DNA from: Bradyrhizobium sp. PSBB068
GTDB taxonomy: Bacteria; Pseudomonadota; Alphaproteobacteria; Rhizobiales; Xanthobacteraceae
Length of the DNA: 64,000 bases
Direction of reading: 5' to 3'
Assembly: GCA_016839165.1 (NCBI GenBank)
Contig: CP069300.1
Location: forward strand, 7,078,001 to 7,142,000
The notes under the pieces are model-generated. The model was not told the DNA's origin and searched no databases. It saw only the letters and a program-made list of their open reading frames with translations. Below, in pieces: positions 18,529 to 26,117 of the stretch (the first letter of the stretch is position 1; each line of letters begins with the position of its first letter). Made by a program: the position numbers and the translations under genes.

Positions 18529-18744
18529 CTACTGCCCGTTGTCGGTGAGCGTCTGCTGGCAGGCCTTGCTGAGACGGCTGCGATGCTCCTTCAGGCAGGC
18601 CAGCACGACCTGATCGCCCTCGCCGAGATGGGCGCGGCAGAACCGCGAGGCATCGCGCGAGCAGGCATCGCGCCCCTGCTGCTGTGCTGAGACCGCTGAC
18701 GTCAGCAGAACCAGCGGAACGGCGGCGAACAGAAATCGGGTCAT
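18529..18744 (-). CDS. Small exported Cys-rich-repeat protein (copy 1)
   Basis: A 71-aa preprotein: signal peptide MTRFLFAAVPLVLLTSAVSA (cleavage after ~20) and a ~50-aa mature part with four cysteines in a C-x7-C ... C-x11-C-like pattern (DACSRDASRFCRAHLGEGDQ, ACLKEHRSRLSKAC). The spacing resembles the cysteine-rich repeat of Golgi/bacterial CR proteins. Probably periplasmic with two disulfides; function unknown. The ATG at 18744 is chosen because only it gives a signal peptide. A relative follows upstream on the same strand (18849-19154). Confidence 0.8.
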   Translation of the reverse strand: MTRFLFAAVPLVLLTSAVSAQQQGRDACSRDASRFCRAHLGEGDQVVLACLKEHRSRLSKACQQTLTDNGQ

Positions 18745-18848
18745 CACAAAGCCTCTAAGGAATGCGACGCTGGTTCTATAGCGTTTCAGGGCGGCAAAGA
18801 AGCCCTGCGGCTTCGCCGCCCACGGCGAAGTCCATTGGTGCACTGCAA

Positions 18849-19154
18849 TCACTCGGCGGCGGCCCGGCGCTGGGCCGCGAGATCGCGATCCAGCACGACG
18901 CGGCAGCCACTGGTCAGCTGGGAGCGGTTCTTGACCATGCACGCCGTGATCTTCGGGATGTTCGGGATCTCGGAGCTGCACAGGCTGAAGGCGTCACCGG
19001 TGCACATCTGCTGCGCCTCGGCGCTGAATGCGAAGCTCGCGCTCGAGGTCAGCGACGAGACGCTCGCCGCAACCGCCAGCACGACGGCGGTCCTGCGAAC
19101 GCCACGTCCAAGTGCTCCGCCCCGAAGAACCCGGCCTTTGAAAATGGTGGTCAT
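18849..19154 (-). CDS. Small exported Cys-rich-repeat protein (copy 2)
   Basis: A 101-aa preprotein with a long n-region and hydrophobic core (AVVLAVAASVSSLTSSASFA) and a mature part with four cysteines (MCTGDAFSLCSSEIPNIPKI, ACMVKNRSQLTSGC), the same arrangement as the neighbouring 71-aa protein: two Cys eight apart, then an ACxxxxRSxL...C block. The two look like diverged paralogues. GGGAG lies just upstream of the ATG at 19154. Function unknown; oxidised periplasmic protein likely. Confidence 0.8.
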   Translation of the reverse strand: MTTIFKGRVLRGGALGRGVRRTAVVLAVAASVSSLTSSASFAFSAEAQQMCTGDAFSLCSSEIPNIPKITACMVKNRSQLTSGCRVVLDRDLAAQRRAAAE

Positions 19155-19371
19155 GATCGGCTCCCATCGGCGCCACCGATCGCGGCGCCCGTTGTCTGAT
19201 GTCCGATCCTGCTTGAGCGCGCACCCGATGACTGTGACGACCATCACGCATCGGTAAAGCACGCTTTTTCTTGCGGTCCTGGCGCCTTGTTGGGATCGCG
19301 TTAAGACCTTGTTGGCATTAATCGCTCGTTACGGCTGTGGCGTATCCTTAAGTCCGAGAGAGTGTGTAGCG

Positions 19372-20424
19372 ATGCGTAGTGCGTTGGGCCTGATGCTGGC
19401 CAGTGTTGTAGCGGCGATCGTGATCGCCGGCGTGTGGTTCTGGACCTCCTCCCCGCGTGCCGACGCGGCGCCTCCGCAGACAACGGCAGCAAGCCAGGCC
19501 GATCCGCTGCCCACAGCGGCCAAGCAGGCCGCCAGAGACGATGTCGACACGACCGCCGCGCTCTCGAAGCGCGCCGACGCCACCCAGGCGGCGGCCCCGG
19601 CCGCTGCCCCTGCACCGGCGCCCGCTCCGGTCGTGGCGATGCCAAAATGCGCCAATCCCGATGGGCTCGGCATCAGCCGCACCGTCGTGGTCGACACCAC
19701 AGGCGGCCCGGGCTTCGGCTTCCTGCAGTACAAGCAATATGACTTCCTGACCGACCATGAGGTGGTGCTGACCTTCGACGACGGTCCGTGGCCGACCACG
19801 CCCGCCGTGCTCAAGGCGCTGGCGGACGAGTGCACCAAGGCGGTGTTCTTCCCGATCGGCCTGCACACCACCTATCACCCCGATATCCTCCGCCAGGTCG
19901 CCGCCGCCGGCCACACCATCGGCGCCCACACCTGGTCGCACGCGCATCTGGCGAGCAAGAAGATCACCGAGCAGCAGGCCAAGGACGAGATCGAGAAGGG
20001 TTTTAGCGCGGTGAAGCTGGCACTCGGCGCCAATCCGGCTCCGTTCTTCCGCTTCCCGGCACTGGCGCACACGCCGGCGACCACCGCCTATCTCGGCACC
20101 CGCAACATCGCGATGTTCTCGGTCGACGTCGACTCCAACGACTTCAAGTCCAAGAGCTCCGACGAAGTGATCAACAACGTGATGACCAAGCTCGACAAGG
20201 AGCACAAGGGCATCATCCTGATGCACGATCTGCAGAAGCACACCGCACAGGCGCTGCCGACGCTGCTGCGCAAGCTGAAGGCCGGCGGCTACAAGGTGGT
20301 CTGGATGAAGGCCAAGACCCAGATCGAGACGCTGCCGGAATACGACGCGATGATGGCGAAGACCGAGAAGCCGGTCGCATCGGGCCGGCCGATCGGCAAC
20401 GTCGTGCAGACGGTGGCCGAGTAA
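19372..20424 (+). CDS. Membrane-anchored polysaccharide deacetylase (NodB-homology, CE4)
   Basis: Predicted metal-dependent de-N-acetylase of peptidoglycan, chitin-type or other amino-sugar polymers. 350 aa: one N-terminal membrane anchor (LMLASVVAAIVIAGVWFW), an Ala/Pro-rich linker (AAAPAAAPAPAPAPV), then the NodB domain with TFDDGPWP (catalytic Asp plus metal Asp), HTWSH (metal His pair) and FRFPALAHT; IILMHD supplies the late histidine. Active-site residues are intact. ATG at 19372 (MRSALGLML). The linker and anchor suggest action in the periplasm. A strong hairpin follows the stop. Confidence 0.9.
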   Translation: MRSALGLMLASVVAAIVIAGVWFWTSSPRADAAPPQTTAASQADPLPTAAKQAARDDVDTTAALSKRADATQAAAPAAAPAPAPAPVVAMPKCANPDGLGISRTVVVDTTGGPGFGFLQYKQYDFLTDHEVVLTFDDGPWPTTPAVLKALADECTKAVFFPIGLHTTYHPDILRQVAAAGHTIGAHTWSHAHLASKKITEQQAKDEIEKGFSAVKLALGANPAPFFRFPALAHTPATTAYLGTRNIAMFSVDVDSNDFKSKSSDEVINNVMTKLDKEHKGIILMHDLQKHTAQALPTLLRKLKAGGYKVVWMKAKTQIETLPEYDAMMAKTEKPVASGRPIGNVVQTVAE

Positions 20425-20456
20425 CCCCGCGAATACGCCGAACACACTCAACCCAA

Positions 20457-20488
20457 GGGCGCTCCTGGATCCGATCCGGGGGCGCTTT
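20457..20488 (+). terminator. Rho-independent terminator of the deacetylase gene
   Basis: GGGCGCTCCTGGAT and the complementary GATCCGGGGGCGCTTT form a ~12-bp G-C-rich stem (with G-U pairs) and a three-base loop, followed by TTTCGTTCG. It lies 33 bp after the stop codon. Confidence 0.75.
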
Positions 20489-20561
20489 CGTTCGTGGTGT
20501 CGGCGTCGACTACCGGCAGATCACCACGGGCAATGGTGGCGAAATTCCTGCTTCAGATGTA

Positions 20562-20645
20562 CGCAGCCAAAATATCGAAACAACCCCATGCAAAGGAGCT
20601 GGCGGGTGCCGGCGCTCGACAAGGCAGCTTGACCCGTCGGGCTGC
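20562..20645 (+). repeat. Dispersed ~80-bp intergenic repeat, copy A
   Basis: The segment starting GCAGCCAAAATATCGAAACA and continuing CAACCCCATGCAAAGGAGCT recurs at 63331-63411 in the same orientation with about four in five bases identical, including the tail GCGCTCGACAAG. It is not coding and not a simple palindrome. Both copies lie at gene ends next to other repeats. Confidence 0.75.
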
Positions 20646-20656
20646 TCGGGCCCAAG

Positions 20657-21133
20657 ATGCATGGCACCGTGATGAAGATAGGACGCACGGTCTATCGCTC
20701 CTCCGTGATCGAACCAATCCTCGCCGCCTTGATGCCGTTCCAGGCCGCCGTCGGCATGCGGCTGGCTTGGCGCTGGAGCGCGGCCGGCGGATGCGTGTTT
20801 CAGATCGGCTCCGGCGTGTACCTCCCGGCGTTCATCGTAACCCATCTGAATTCCGCACTCGTCTCCGCGCGGGCCGTGAACCACATAGATACCAATTGGG
20901 CGCGTGCGTCGGGGGCACCGACCGGCCTGATCCACGACGCCTGGAGCATCCGCCTGGTGTCGCACTACGCGCTCGGCGTCTTCTTCGTCCTTGCCCATCT
21001 CACCTCGGGATTGCGCGGCGTCCTGATCGCGCACGGCGCGGCCACCGCGATCGCCAACCGGATCTGGGCAACCGGCCTCGCCGCGGTCGGACTGGTCGCG
21101 GTCGCGAGTGGACTGTGCGGCGCGCGGATCTAG
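20657..21133 (+). CDS. Hypothetical integral membrane protein, cytochrome b-like hydrophobic profile
   Basis: A 158-aa protein with four hydrophobic stretches (PILAALMPFQAAVGMRLAW; FQIGSGVYLPAFIVTHLNSA; LVSHYALGVFFVLAHLTSGL; GLAAVGLVAVASGLCG). Histidines sit inside the membrane segments (THLNS, SHYAL, VLAHL, IAHG), a pattern that could hold heme as in four-helix cytochromes b, but I recognise no family. Start uncertain: Met1 or Met6. Flanked by a dispersed repeat and a tRNA-end remnant, so it lies at the edge of an accessory region and could be a truncated gene. Confidence 0.55.
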   Translation: MHGTVMKIGRTVYRSSVIEPILAALMPFQAAVGMRLAWRWSAAGGCVFQIGSGVYLPAFIVTHLNSALVSARAVNHIDTNWARASGAPTGLIHDAWSIRLVSHYALGVFFVLAHLTSGLRGVLIAHGAATAIANRIWATGLAAVGLVAVASGLCGARI

Positions 21134-21149
21134 GTGGAAGATGTTCTGG

Positions 21150-21180
21150 GGTGCCGCAAGAAGGGAACGAAACCCCTCCT
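21150..21180 (+). mobile_element. Putative attL: degenerate duplicate of the tRNA-Thr 3' end
   Basis: GGTGCCGCAAGA (21150-21161) is identical to the 3'-terminal 12 bp of tRNA-Thr as read on the plus strand at 24169-24180. The next bases AGGGAACGAAACCCC resemble the T-arm GGGACTCGAACCCCC with a few changes. It is in direct orientation relative to the intact gene, as expected for the displaced tRNA end left by an element integrated at the tRNA 3' terminus. Confidence 0.6.
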
Positions 21181-21311
21181 CCAAACCCAGCATTTTCCGC
21201 CTAAACGCGCTGATCCGCGAGTTTCGTGCCGGGGATCGTGTACCATTGAAAGCGAAAATTGAACTGCCGAGATTAATCCGAAATCTGACCCTGGGTGCTC
21301 ATCACGCAGCC

Positions 21312-21806
21312 TTACATGTAGGGCTCGAGCTCGTTGAGTTCGATGCTGCACCTCTTGAGCCGCATGAGATCGCGAAGACGAAGCTTGGTCACCCCACTCT
21401 TCCAAAGGCCCTCGATATATTCGTCATCGCTCTCTACGAGTCCGCACCCACGTGCTTCGTAGCATCGGACGATCAGGTTGCGAACGCTGATGCCAGCAAT
21501 GTCACCGTACAGGGTAACGCCGTCGCGAATTTCGAACAGCTTTTCTGCCTGTCGGGAGGTGAGGCGAAAGTCGCGCAACGCGAGACGCGCCTCAGCGTGC
21601 TTCTCGCTAAATTTGAGGTCTTTGCGCTCCTTTGGACTGAGCGCGATAACCTTTTCCGCCTGCTCGACAGTGTCGAGCAGAAATGTCAACTCCCACTCAC
21701 TGAAGAGATTTTCAGCCACCTTCCTCATCGCGAGAAGGCTGAGGGCAAGGTTACGGACCTTGACCGGATCGCTGCTGACAGCGAGCATTTCGCGAGCAGA
21801 GGCCAT
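21312..21806 (-). CDS. Hypothetical protein in tRNA-Thr islet
   Basis: A 164-aa soluble, charged, mainly helical protein (segments LALSLLAMRKVAENLFSEWE and ERKDLKFSEKHAEARLALRD) rich in Lys, Arg and Glu. No motif or family recognised. The ATG at 21806 is chosen because AGGTG lies six bases upstream; a GTG nine bases earlier lacks a site. The last third (IRDGVTLYGDIAGISVRNLI, CYEARGCGLVESDDEYIEGL) looks less helical. Codon use differs from chromosomal neighbours. Confidence 0.6.
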   Translation of the reverse strand: MASAREMLAVSSDPVKVRNLALSLLAMRKVAENLFSEWELTFLLDTVEQAEKVIALSPKERKDLKFSEKHAEARLALRDFRLTSRQAEKLFEIRDGVTLYGDIAGISVRNLIVRCYEARGCGLVESDDEYIEGLWKSGVTKLRLRDLMRLKRCSIELNELEPYM

Positions 21807-22272
21807 CGGAGACACCTGTTAACAACATGTGCATGGCTGATGCAGAACTCGACGCGCGAAATCCTCCCTAAGTGATTTGCTGACTTTCAGCAAGGATCAG
21901 CGCCCGTAATCACCAGAAACTGCGGGGCGGCGGGAGCAGGCACGGAGCTTGCGCCTACGGTGAGTTCCGTTACGCTTTCAACCTGAGCGGGAGGACCGTG
22001 GCGTGCGAGAGCTTGGAAGGGTCAGTGTTGCTGGGTGGCCGACGAGGCCGCCTTCGTCGCATTGAGGAGTGGCGCAGGACGCGTTTCCAGCGACTGCTAA
22101 GAGGTTCGGATCGTGAAAGAGCCATCAGAGCAGCGCGCCACTGTCTCGACGTTAGTGCACGTCGCATAGCTGGCGAGGGAGGTCTGATCAGCTAGAACAC
22201 AAAGGCCCACTACCGGTGTCTAACGGACTTCTTACCTTAATAGCTCTGATACGCCCATTATCCGAGGCAGAC
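21807..22272. other. Islet intergenic region between divergent orphan genes
   Basis: 466 bp. Short open frames of 65 aa occur on both strands around 21970-22195, but neither has a recognisable ribosome site or family. They may be remnants of a lost gene. The region must carry promoters for the two divergent islet genes; none was confidently identified. Confidence 0.4.
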
Positions 22273-23274
22273 ATGCCACGTAAGCTTTTCAATATCATCG
22301 TAGGCTTCCGAAACTATCTCCGCCGAGAGCCGTCCGAAGCCCATTTTGATAGGGGCGGCATGGCCATTCCGGAGTACCAGCTTCGTCAACGAGAAGTACT
22401 GATCCAACGATCGCAAATCGAATTGCATGGACAACGCCAAGTTGCACCGACCCAAGACCCTGCGCCGGACATCGATGCAAGAGAAGCATTTTTTCTGATT
22501 TTCGAGGAAAGCGAGTGGCGGGAGAGTCAATTAAAAACAACCATTGATACCTCGAACCTCGTTTACGACTGGCTTGCGCGTCGGCTCGACAACGAAATCC
22601 ATAAAGCTCTGCGAAACTCGCTTCTCAGTTCTTGGGGCGAGGAATGCTTAGCAGGAACGGCCACTACCCCAGAAAAGCCTATCCCTCCGGACACGTGGGA
22701 CAAAGTTGAGATCGTATTTGATCGTAGTCATCTTCCACGGACTGCGGCTCACTGGAAGGGTCCCACAAGCCGCGAGTTCGGCCCAATGGCGTGGGTCGGC
22801 GTCAGGTTCTCTAGGAACCAGATATTCGGACAATTTCCACTAGTTCAGCGGCCGATCAAGATCATTTTCGACCAAGCTAATCCCAATAGAAGGTTTTGGT
22901 CAATCGAACCGATGAGGGACGAAACCGGAAAGCAAATACCCGGAACGTTTTGGGAGTATCGAGCGCTGATAAGGAATATGTCCGCCAAGACTCAAAGGAA
23001 CGTAAAGGTCATCGTCGAAGCAATCGGACCGATGCCTACTCGGCCGGAGCCGTCACAGTTCGACATCAACAAAAAGCATCTGATCGACTTAAATCCCGGA
23101 GAAGAGGCGCTTGTTTTGATACGGCGGTGGTACAACCCGCCTATCGTGGCGGGGATGGCGTGTGGCACAGACGTATATGGACCAATAAAAATGACCGCGA
23201 GTGCCGATGACGTTGTACCGACAATAAAGCTTTTTCATTTCGATCCTGAGCGGACACCAATGATCTTCGAGTAG
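22273..23274 (+). CDS. Hypothetical protein in tRNA-Thr islet
   Basis: A 333-aa soluble protein of unknown family. The N-terminal ~130 residues are charged and probably helical (YQLRQREVLIQRSQIELHGQ; DWLARRLDNEIHKALRNSLL). The C-terminal ~200 residues are beta-rich (FGPMAWVGVRFSRNQIFGQF, FWEYRALIRNMSAKTQRNVK, LNPGEEALVLIRRWYNPP) and could be an immunoglobulin-like or sensor domain, by appearance only. The ATG at 22273 (MPRKLFNII) has AGG five bases upstream and is preferred to a GTG at 22216. Convergent with the membrane gene that ends 31 bp away. Base composition lower in GC than the core genes. Confidence 0.65.
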   Translation: MPRKLFNIIVGFRNYLRREPSEAHFDRGGMAIPEYQLRQREVLIQRSQIELHGQRQVAPTQDPAPDIDAREAFFLIFEESEWRESQLKTTIDTSNLVYDWLARRLDNEIHKALRNSLLSSWGEECLAGTATTPEKPIPPDTWDKVEIVFDRSHLPRTAAHWKGPTSREFGPMAWVGVRFSRNQIFGQFPLVQRPIKIIFDQANPNRRFWSIEPMRDETGKQIPGTFWEYRALIRNMSAKTQRNVKVIVEAIGPMPTRPEPSQFDINKKHLIDLNPGEEALVLIRRWYNPPIVAGMACGTDVYGPIKMTASADDVVPTIKLFHFDPERTPMIFE

Positions 23275-23305
23275 CGCCGATCCAATGATGTAGGTCCTGA
23301 CATCC

Positions 23306-23971
23306 TTAAGCACCGATCTTGTGAAACAAAACCTTGCTGACTTTGATAAACACAAGCATCGAAGGGATCGACAAGCAGATAAACCCCGCGAGAAAGAAAA
23401 TTGCCGCGATCCATCGAGATATCGGGCGAGACCGGTCAAGCATCTCATAGAAGAGGTTCATTCGTATGCGAAGCAATTCGCGTCCGTTCCGCCGCAGTTC
23501 CTCTAGATCAGGGTTCGGCCTGCCAAAATAGTACGCGCCATATTCGCTACTGTCTTTGCGCGCGATATCGTCGCCGACCTCCAATTTCCTTTCGATGATC
23601 GCTATTTGCTTGTCGCTCACCGACGGTTCGTCGCCCGCGATGTACTCTTCGGGAGAGCCATACCGCTTCACTTCGCCGGGGCATCGTATTGCGAATACGG
23701 CTGAGGCAATCGCGATGAATACAAGGCCGACATAAACTGCAAGCAATCGCGTCAATGTATGGTCGGCAGCGTCGTCAAACACATCCTTCGACAGCGTAAG
23801 ATGCGCAACGATGTCGTCATTCAGCAAGATCAAATAGCCGATCAGCGGAATGAGCACGGTTAGCTTTGCGGCTCGCGAATTGCCGACCGACCGGAGCAAG
23901 CTCCATGGCAGTATGACCTTCCCGCGCTTCAAGCCGCTCCTAATCTCGGCTTCGGTCTGAGTGCTGCTCAT
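23306..23971 (-). CDS. Hypothetical membrane protein in tRNA-Thr islet
   Basis: A 221-aa protein with three to four predicted membrane spans: KLTVLIPLIGYLILL, LLAVYVGLVFIAIASAVFAI, and WIAAIFFLAGFICLSIPSML near the C-terminus. A ~90-residue charged cytosolic loop (PSVSDKQIAIIERKLEVGDD) separates spans 2 and 3. No family recognised; the layout resembles small-molecule- or stress-associated SLATT-like membrane proteins only superficially. Start ATG at 23971. Convergent with the 333-aa islet protein. Confidence 0.62.
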   Translation of the reverse strand: MSSTQTEAEIRSGLKRGKVILPWSLLRSVGNSRAAKLTVLIPLIGYLILLNDDIVAHLTLSKDVFDDAADHTLTRLLAVYVGLVFIAIASAVFAIRCPGEVKRYGSPEEYIAGDEPSVSDKQIAIIERKLEVGDDIARKDSSEYGAYYFGRPNPDLEELRRNGRELLRIRMNLFYEMLDRSRPISRWIAAIFFLAGFICLSIPSMLVFIKVSKVLFHKIGA

Positions 23972-24167
23972 CGGTCAGGCTCGTGCTGCGGTCGCGTCCA
24001 TGGTCGACGCGTTTACGGTATATCCAGTAATTGCGGCGCCCAACTTGACCAAGCTCGTGCGCCACCAGATCCACACTCCGCCGTGTAGCAGGATTGGGAT
24101 CAGCACCTACACGGAGAAACAATTTCCGCCCGGAAGATCGCAAGAATTGAAGGGCTTAGTCTGAGAA

Positions 24168-24243
24168 TGGTGCCGCAAGAGGGACTCGAACCCCCGACCC
24201 CGTCATTACGAATGACGTGCTCTACCAACTGAGCTATTGCGGC
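24168..24243 (-). tRNA. tRNA-Thr (anticodon CGT)
   Basis: 76 nt with encoded CCA. Read on the minus strand: acceptor GCCGCAA/TTGCGGC, D-arm GCTCAGTTGGTAGAGC, anticodon stem CGTCA/TGACG with loop TTCGTAA (anticodon CGT, reads ACG) and T-arm GGGGG-TTCGAGT-CCCTC. Its 3' end faces the low-GC islet and is partly duplicated at 21150, marking it as an integration target. Confidence 0.95.
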
Positions 24244-24278
24244 GAACCGTTCGGCAACGGCCTGAGCTTGCGCGCCAC

Positions 24279-24307
24279 CTGATATCGGGCATGACCCCGA
24301 TTGGCAA
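24279..24307 (-). promoter_or_regulatory. Sigma70-type promoter of tRNA-Thr
   Basis: On the minus strand TTGCCA (24302-24307) is followed after 17 bases by TATCAG (24279-24284). The inferred start, about 24272, is some 30 bases before the tRNA 5' end. Good -35, moderate -10. Confidence 0.5.
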
Positions 24308-24312
24308 GAAGA

Positions 24313-24330
24313 TGCGGTTATTAAACCGCA
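24313..24330 (-). terminator. Hairpin after the HemY-domain gene
   Basis: A perfect 7-bp stem TGCGGTT/AACCGCA with a four-base loop, followed on the minus strand by TCTTCTTG. It lies 22 bp after the stop codon at 24352, separating the heme operon from tRNA-Thr. Confidence 0.6.
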
Positions 24331-24351
24331 CAGCCGTTACCTAACCCCGAA

Positions 24352-26097
24352 TTAGCTTCCCAAACGTGACAGAAATCCGCGCCAACCGCCCGCCTGGGCC
24401 TTGGGAGGGCCGATTTGTTCCGCAAATTCGTCCACCGGGCCGTCCTCATCGACCCCGGGGTCGTCGGGAGCCCGGACGATCGGAATCACGGCCGGAATCG
24501 GCGCCGGCGCCGCCTTGGGCAGATCAGTCCGGGACCGGAACAGCGGGGCCGGGGCCGGGGGCGCCGCCTCAGTGGCCGGGGGTGGAACCGGCTCCGGCGC
24601 GGCGGGTTCAGGCGGCACCGGCTCGGCGTCGCTGGCCGCCGGCGCCGGGGCGTTGTCCTGCACGGACGGCGTGGCCGGCTCGACCGGCTTGGCCTCGACC
24701 GGCTCAACCGGCTTGGGTGACGGCGGCTCGATGGCCAGCTCCTTGGGCGGCTCGACCCGACGCGGCGCCAGCATCGCCTCTTCGAACGGCGAGGGCTCGA
24801 TCGCATTGCCCTTGTCGGACGGCAGCGCCGCCACCGGCGTCTGCCACTGGAAGGCATCGAAGCGGCCGGTGACCGGCGACACCGGACGCCAGCGATCCGA
24901 GACATAGCCGTCGGCAGTCCACACCGGATCATGCAGCGCGCGCACCGCGCGCAGGGTCCAGGCCCGTGCCCGGCCGCTGTCGCCATGCTCGCTGCGCTCG
25001 ATCTCGGCCATCAGCAGCGCGACGCGCTGGGTCGGCGCGGCTGTGAACGGCTCCAGCGCCGCACGCGCCTTGCCGAATTCGGCCGCATCTATCGCGGCGC
25101 GCGCGATCGCCAGCGCGCCCTCGATGTTGCCCGGCGTCTTGGCCGCCAGCGTCTCGACGCGCACCAGCCGCTGCCGCGCGGAATCGCCGAGCCGGACATG
25201 CGAATAGGCGTCGGCGAGATCGGGATGCGGCTGCTTGAGCCACGCGGTCTCGACGATGCGCATGGCGCGGCGCACCTGATGCGCCTCGCTCTCGAACTTC
25301 GCCGAGAGCACCGCGGCGGGGATCAGCGTCGGCGCCAGCTTGACGGCCTCCATCGCGCTCGAGCGCGACAGGTCGCGATCGACGGTCTCCAACTCCAGCG
25401 CGCGCGCCGTCAGCAGCACGCCGCGCTGCCGCCGATAGGTCGCCTTGTCGATCAATCCGGCCGTCTGGTTGTTGTCGATGATCGACAGCGCGCCGGCCCA
25501 GTCACCCTTGGCGCAGCAGAAGCCGAGCACCGCATGCGAGGCCCATGACGAGGACGGCGACATCTTCAGCGCCTCCTCGGCGATCATCACGGCCGCCACC
25601 GGATCGTCGGCGCGCTGTGCCTCGATGAACAGGCCGCGCAGGCCGAGCAGCCGCGTGTCGGCGCGCTCGGCCATGGCGCGGAAGGCGCGCTGCGCGCCGT
25701 CGCGATCGCCGTCGAGCTGCGCCGATTGCGCGTGCAGCAACAGCGCCAGCGGATCACCTCCGGCGTGGCGCCGCGCCACCTCGGCATGGGCACGCGCCGC
25801 CGACGAATCGCCATGCCCGATCGCGAGCAGGCCTTGCGTGATGGCGTGACGGCCGCGGGCGTGGCGCCGCTCGCGCTGGCCGCGTCGGATGCGGCCCGGG
25901 ATCTTCCACAGTCCGCGCAGGATCATGCCGGCGACCATTGCGACGACGATGACGAGGCCGAGCAGGTACATCGGCTGCCTGGACGTCAGACGCAACCCGC
26001 CCCAATTCAGCACGAGATCGCCGGGCTGATCGGCCAACCAGGCGGCACCCGCTGCAGCGAGCGCGATCAGCAGCAGGAACAGAATGATCCGGATCAT
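24352..26097 (-). CDS. HemY N-terminal domain, tetratricopeptide-like membrane protein
   Basis: A 581-aa inner-membrane protein of the alphaproteobacterial HemY family, associated with protoporphyrin/heme biosynthesis genes (not the oxygen-dependent PPO). Two N-terminal membrane spans (IILFLLLIALAAAGAAWLA and MYLLGLVIVVAMVAGMILRG) are followed by helical-repeat segments (AITQGLLAIGHGDSSAARAH; ALAIARAAIDAAEFGKARAA) and the conserved DRWRPVSPVTGRFDAFQW. The last ~130 residues are Pro/Ala/Glu-rich low complexity. ATG at 26097. Directly downstream of the Mic60-like gene (20 bp), likely one operon with hemD. Confidence 0.9.
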   Translation of the reverse strand: MIRIILFLLLIALAAAGAAWLADQPGDLVLNWGGLRLTSRQPMYLLGLVIVVAMVAGMILRGLWKIPGRIRRGQRERRHARGRHAITQGLLAIGHGDSSAARAHAEVARRHAGGDPLALLLHAQSAQLDGDRDGAQRAFRAMAERADTRLLGLRGLFIEAQRADDPVAAVMIAEEALKMSPSSSWASHAVLGFCCAKGDWAGALSIIDNNQTAGLIDKATYRRQRGVLLTARALELETVDRDLSRSSAMEAVKLAPTLIPAAVLSAKFESEAHQVRRAMRIVETAWLKQPHPDLADAYSHVRLGDSARQRLVRVETLAAKTPGNIEGALAIARAAIDAAEFGKARAALEPFTAAPTQRVALLMAEIERSEHGDSGRARAWTLRAVRALHDPVWTADGYVSDRWRPVSPVTGRFDAFQWQTPVAALPSDKGNAIEPSPFEEAMLAPRRVEPPKELAIEPPSPKPVEPVEAKPVEPATPSVQDNAPAPAASDAEPVPPEPAAPEPVPPPATEAAPPAPAPLFRSRTDLPKAAPAPIPAVIPIVRAPDDPGVDEDGPVDEFAEQIGPPKAQAGGWRGFLSRLGS

Positions 26098-26117
26098 CAA
26101 GAACCTATTGCAAGAAG

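Larger units (their letters stand above)
21150..24180. mobile_element. Small tRNA-Thr-associated genomic islet, no integrase
   Basis: About 3 kb bounded by the tRNA-end duplicate (21150) and the intact tRNA-Thr (from 24168). Inside are three genes with no recognised family (21312-21806 minus, 22273-23274 plus, 23306-23971 minus). Their codon use and base composition are visibly more AT-rich than the flanking GC-rich housekeeping genes. No integrase, relaxase or phage gene is present, so it would be a decayed or passively inherited insertion. Boundaries are inferred from the repeat pair. Confidence 0.6.

Noticed and set aside
21970..22195. Small opposed 65-aa frames in the islet that might be transposase debris
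   Set aside because: Arg-rich but no recognisable transposase or integrase motif and no terminal inverted repeats.
23940..24143. 67-aa minus-strand frame next to tRNA-Thr, considered as an integrase remnant
   Set aside because: No tyrosine-recombinase R-H-R-Y signature; overlaps the start of the membrane gene.
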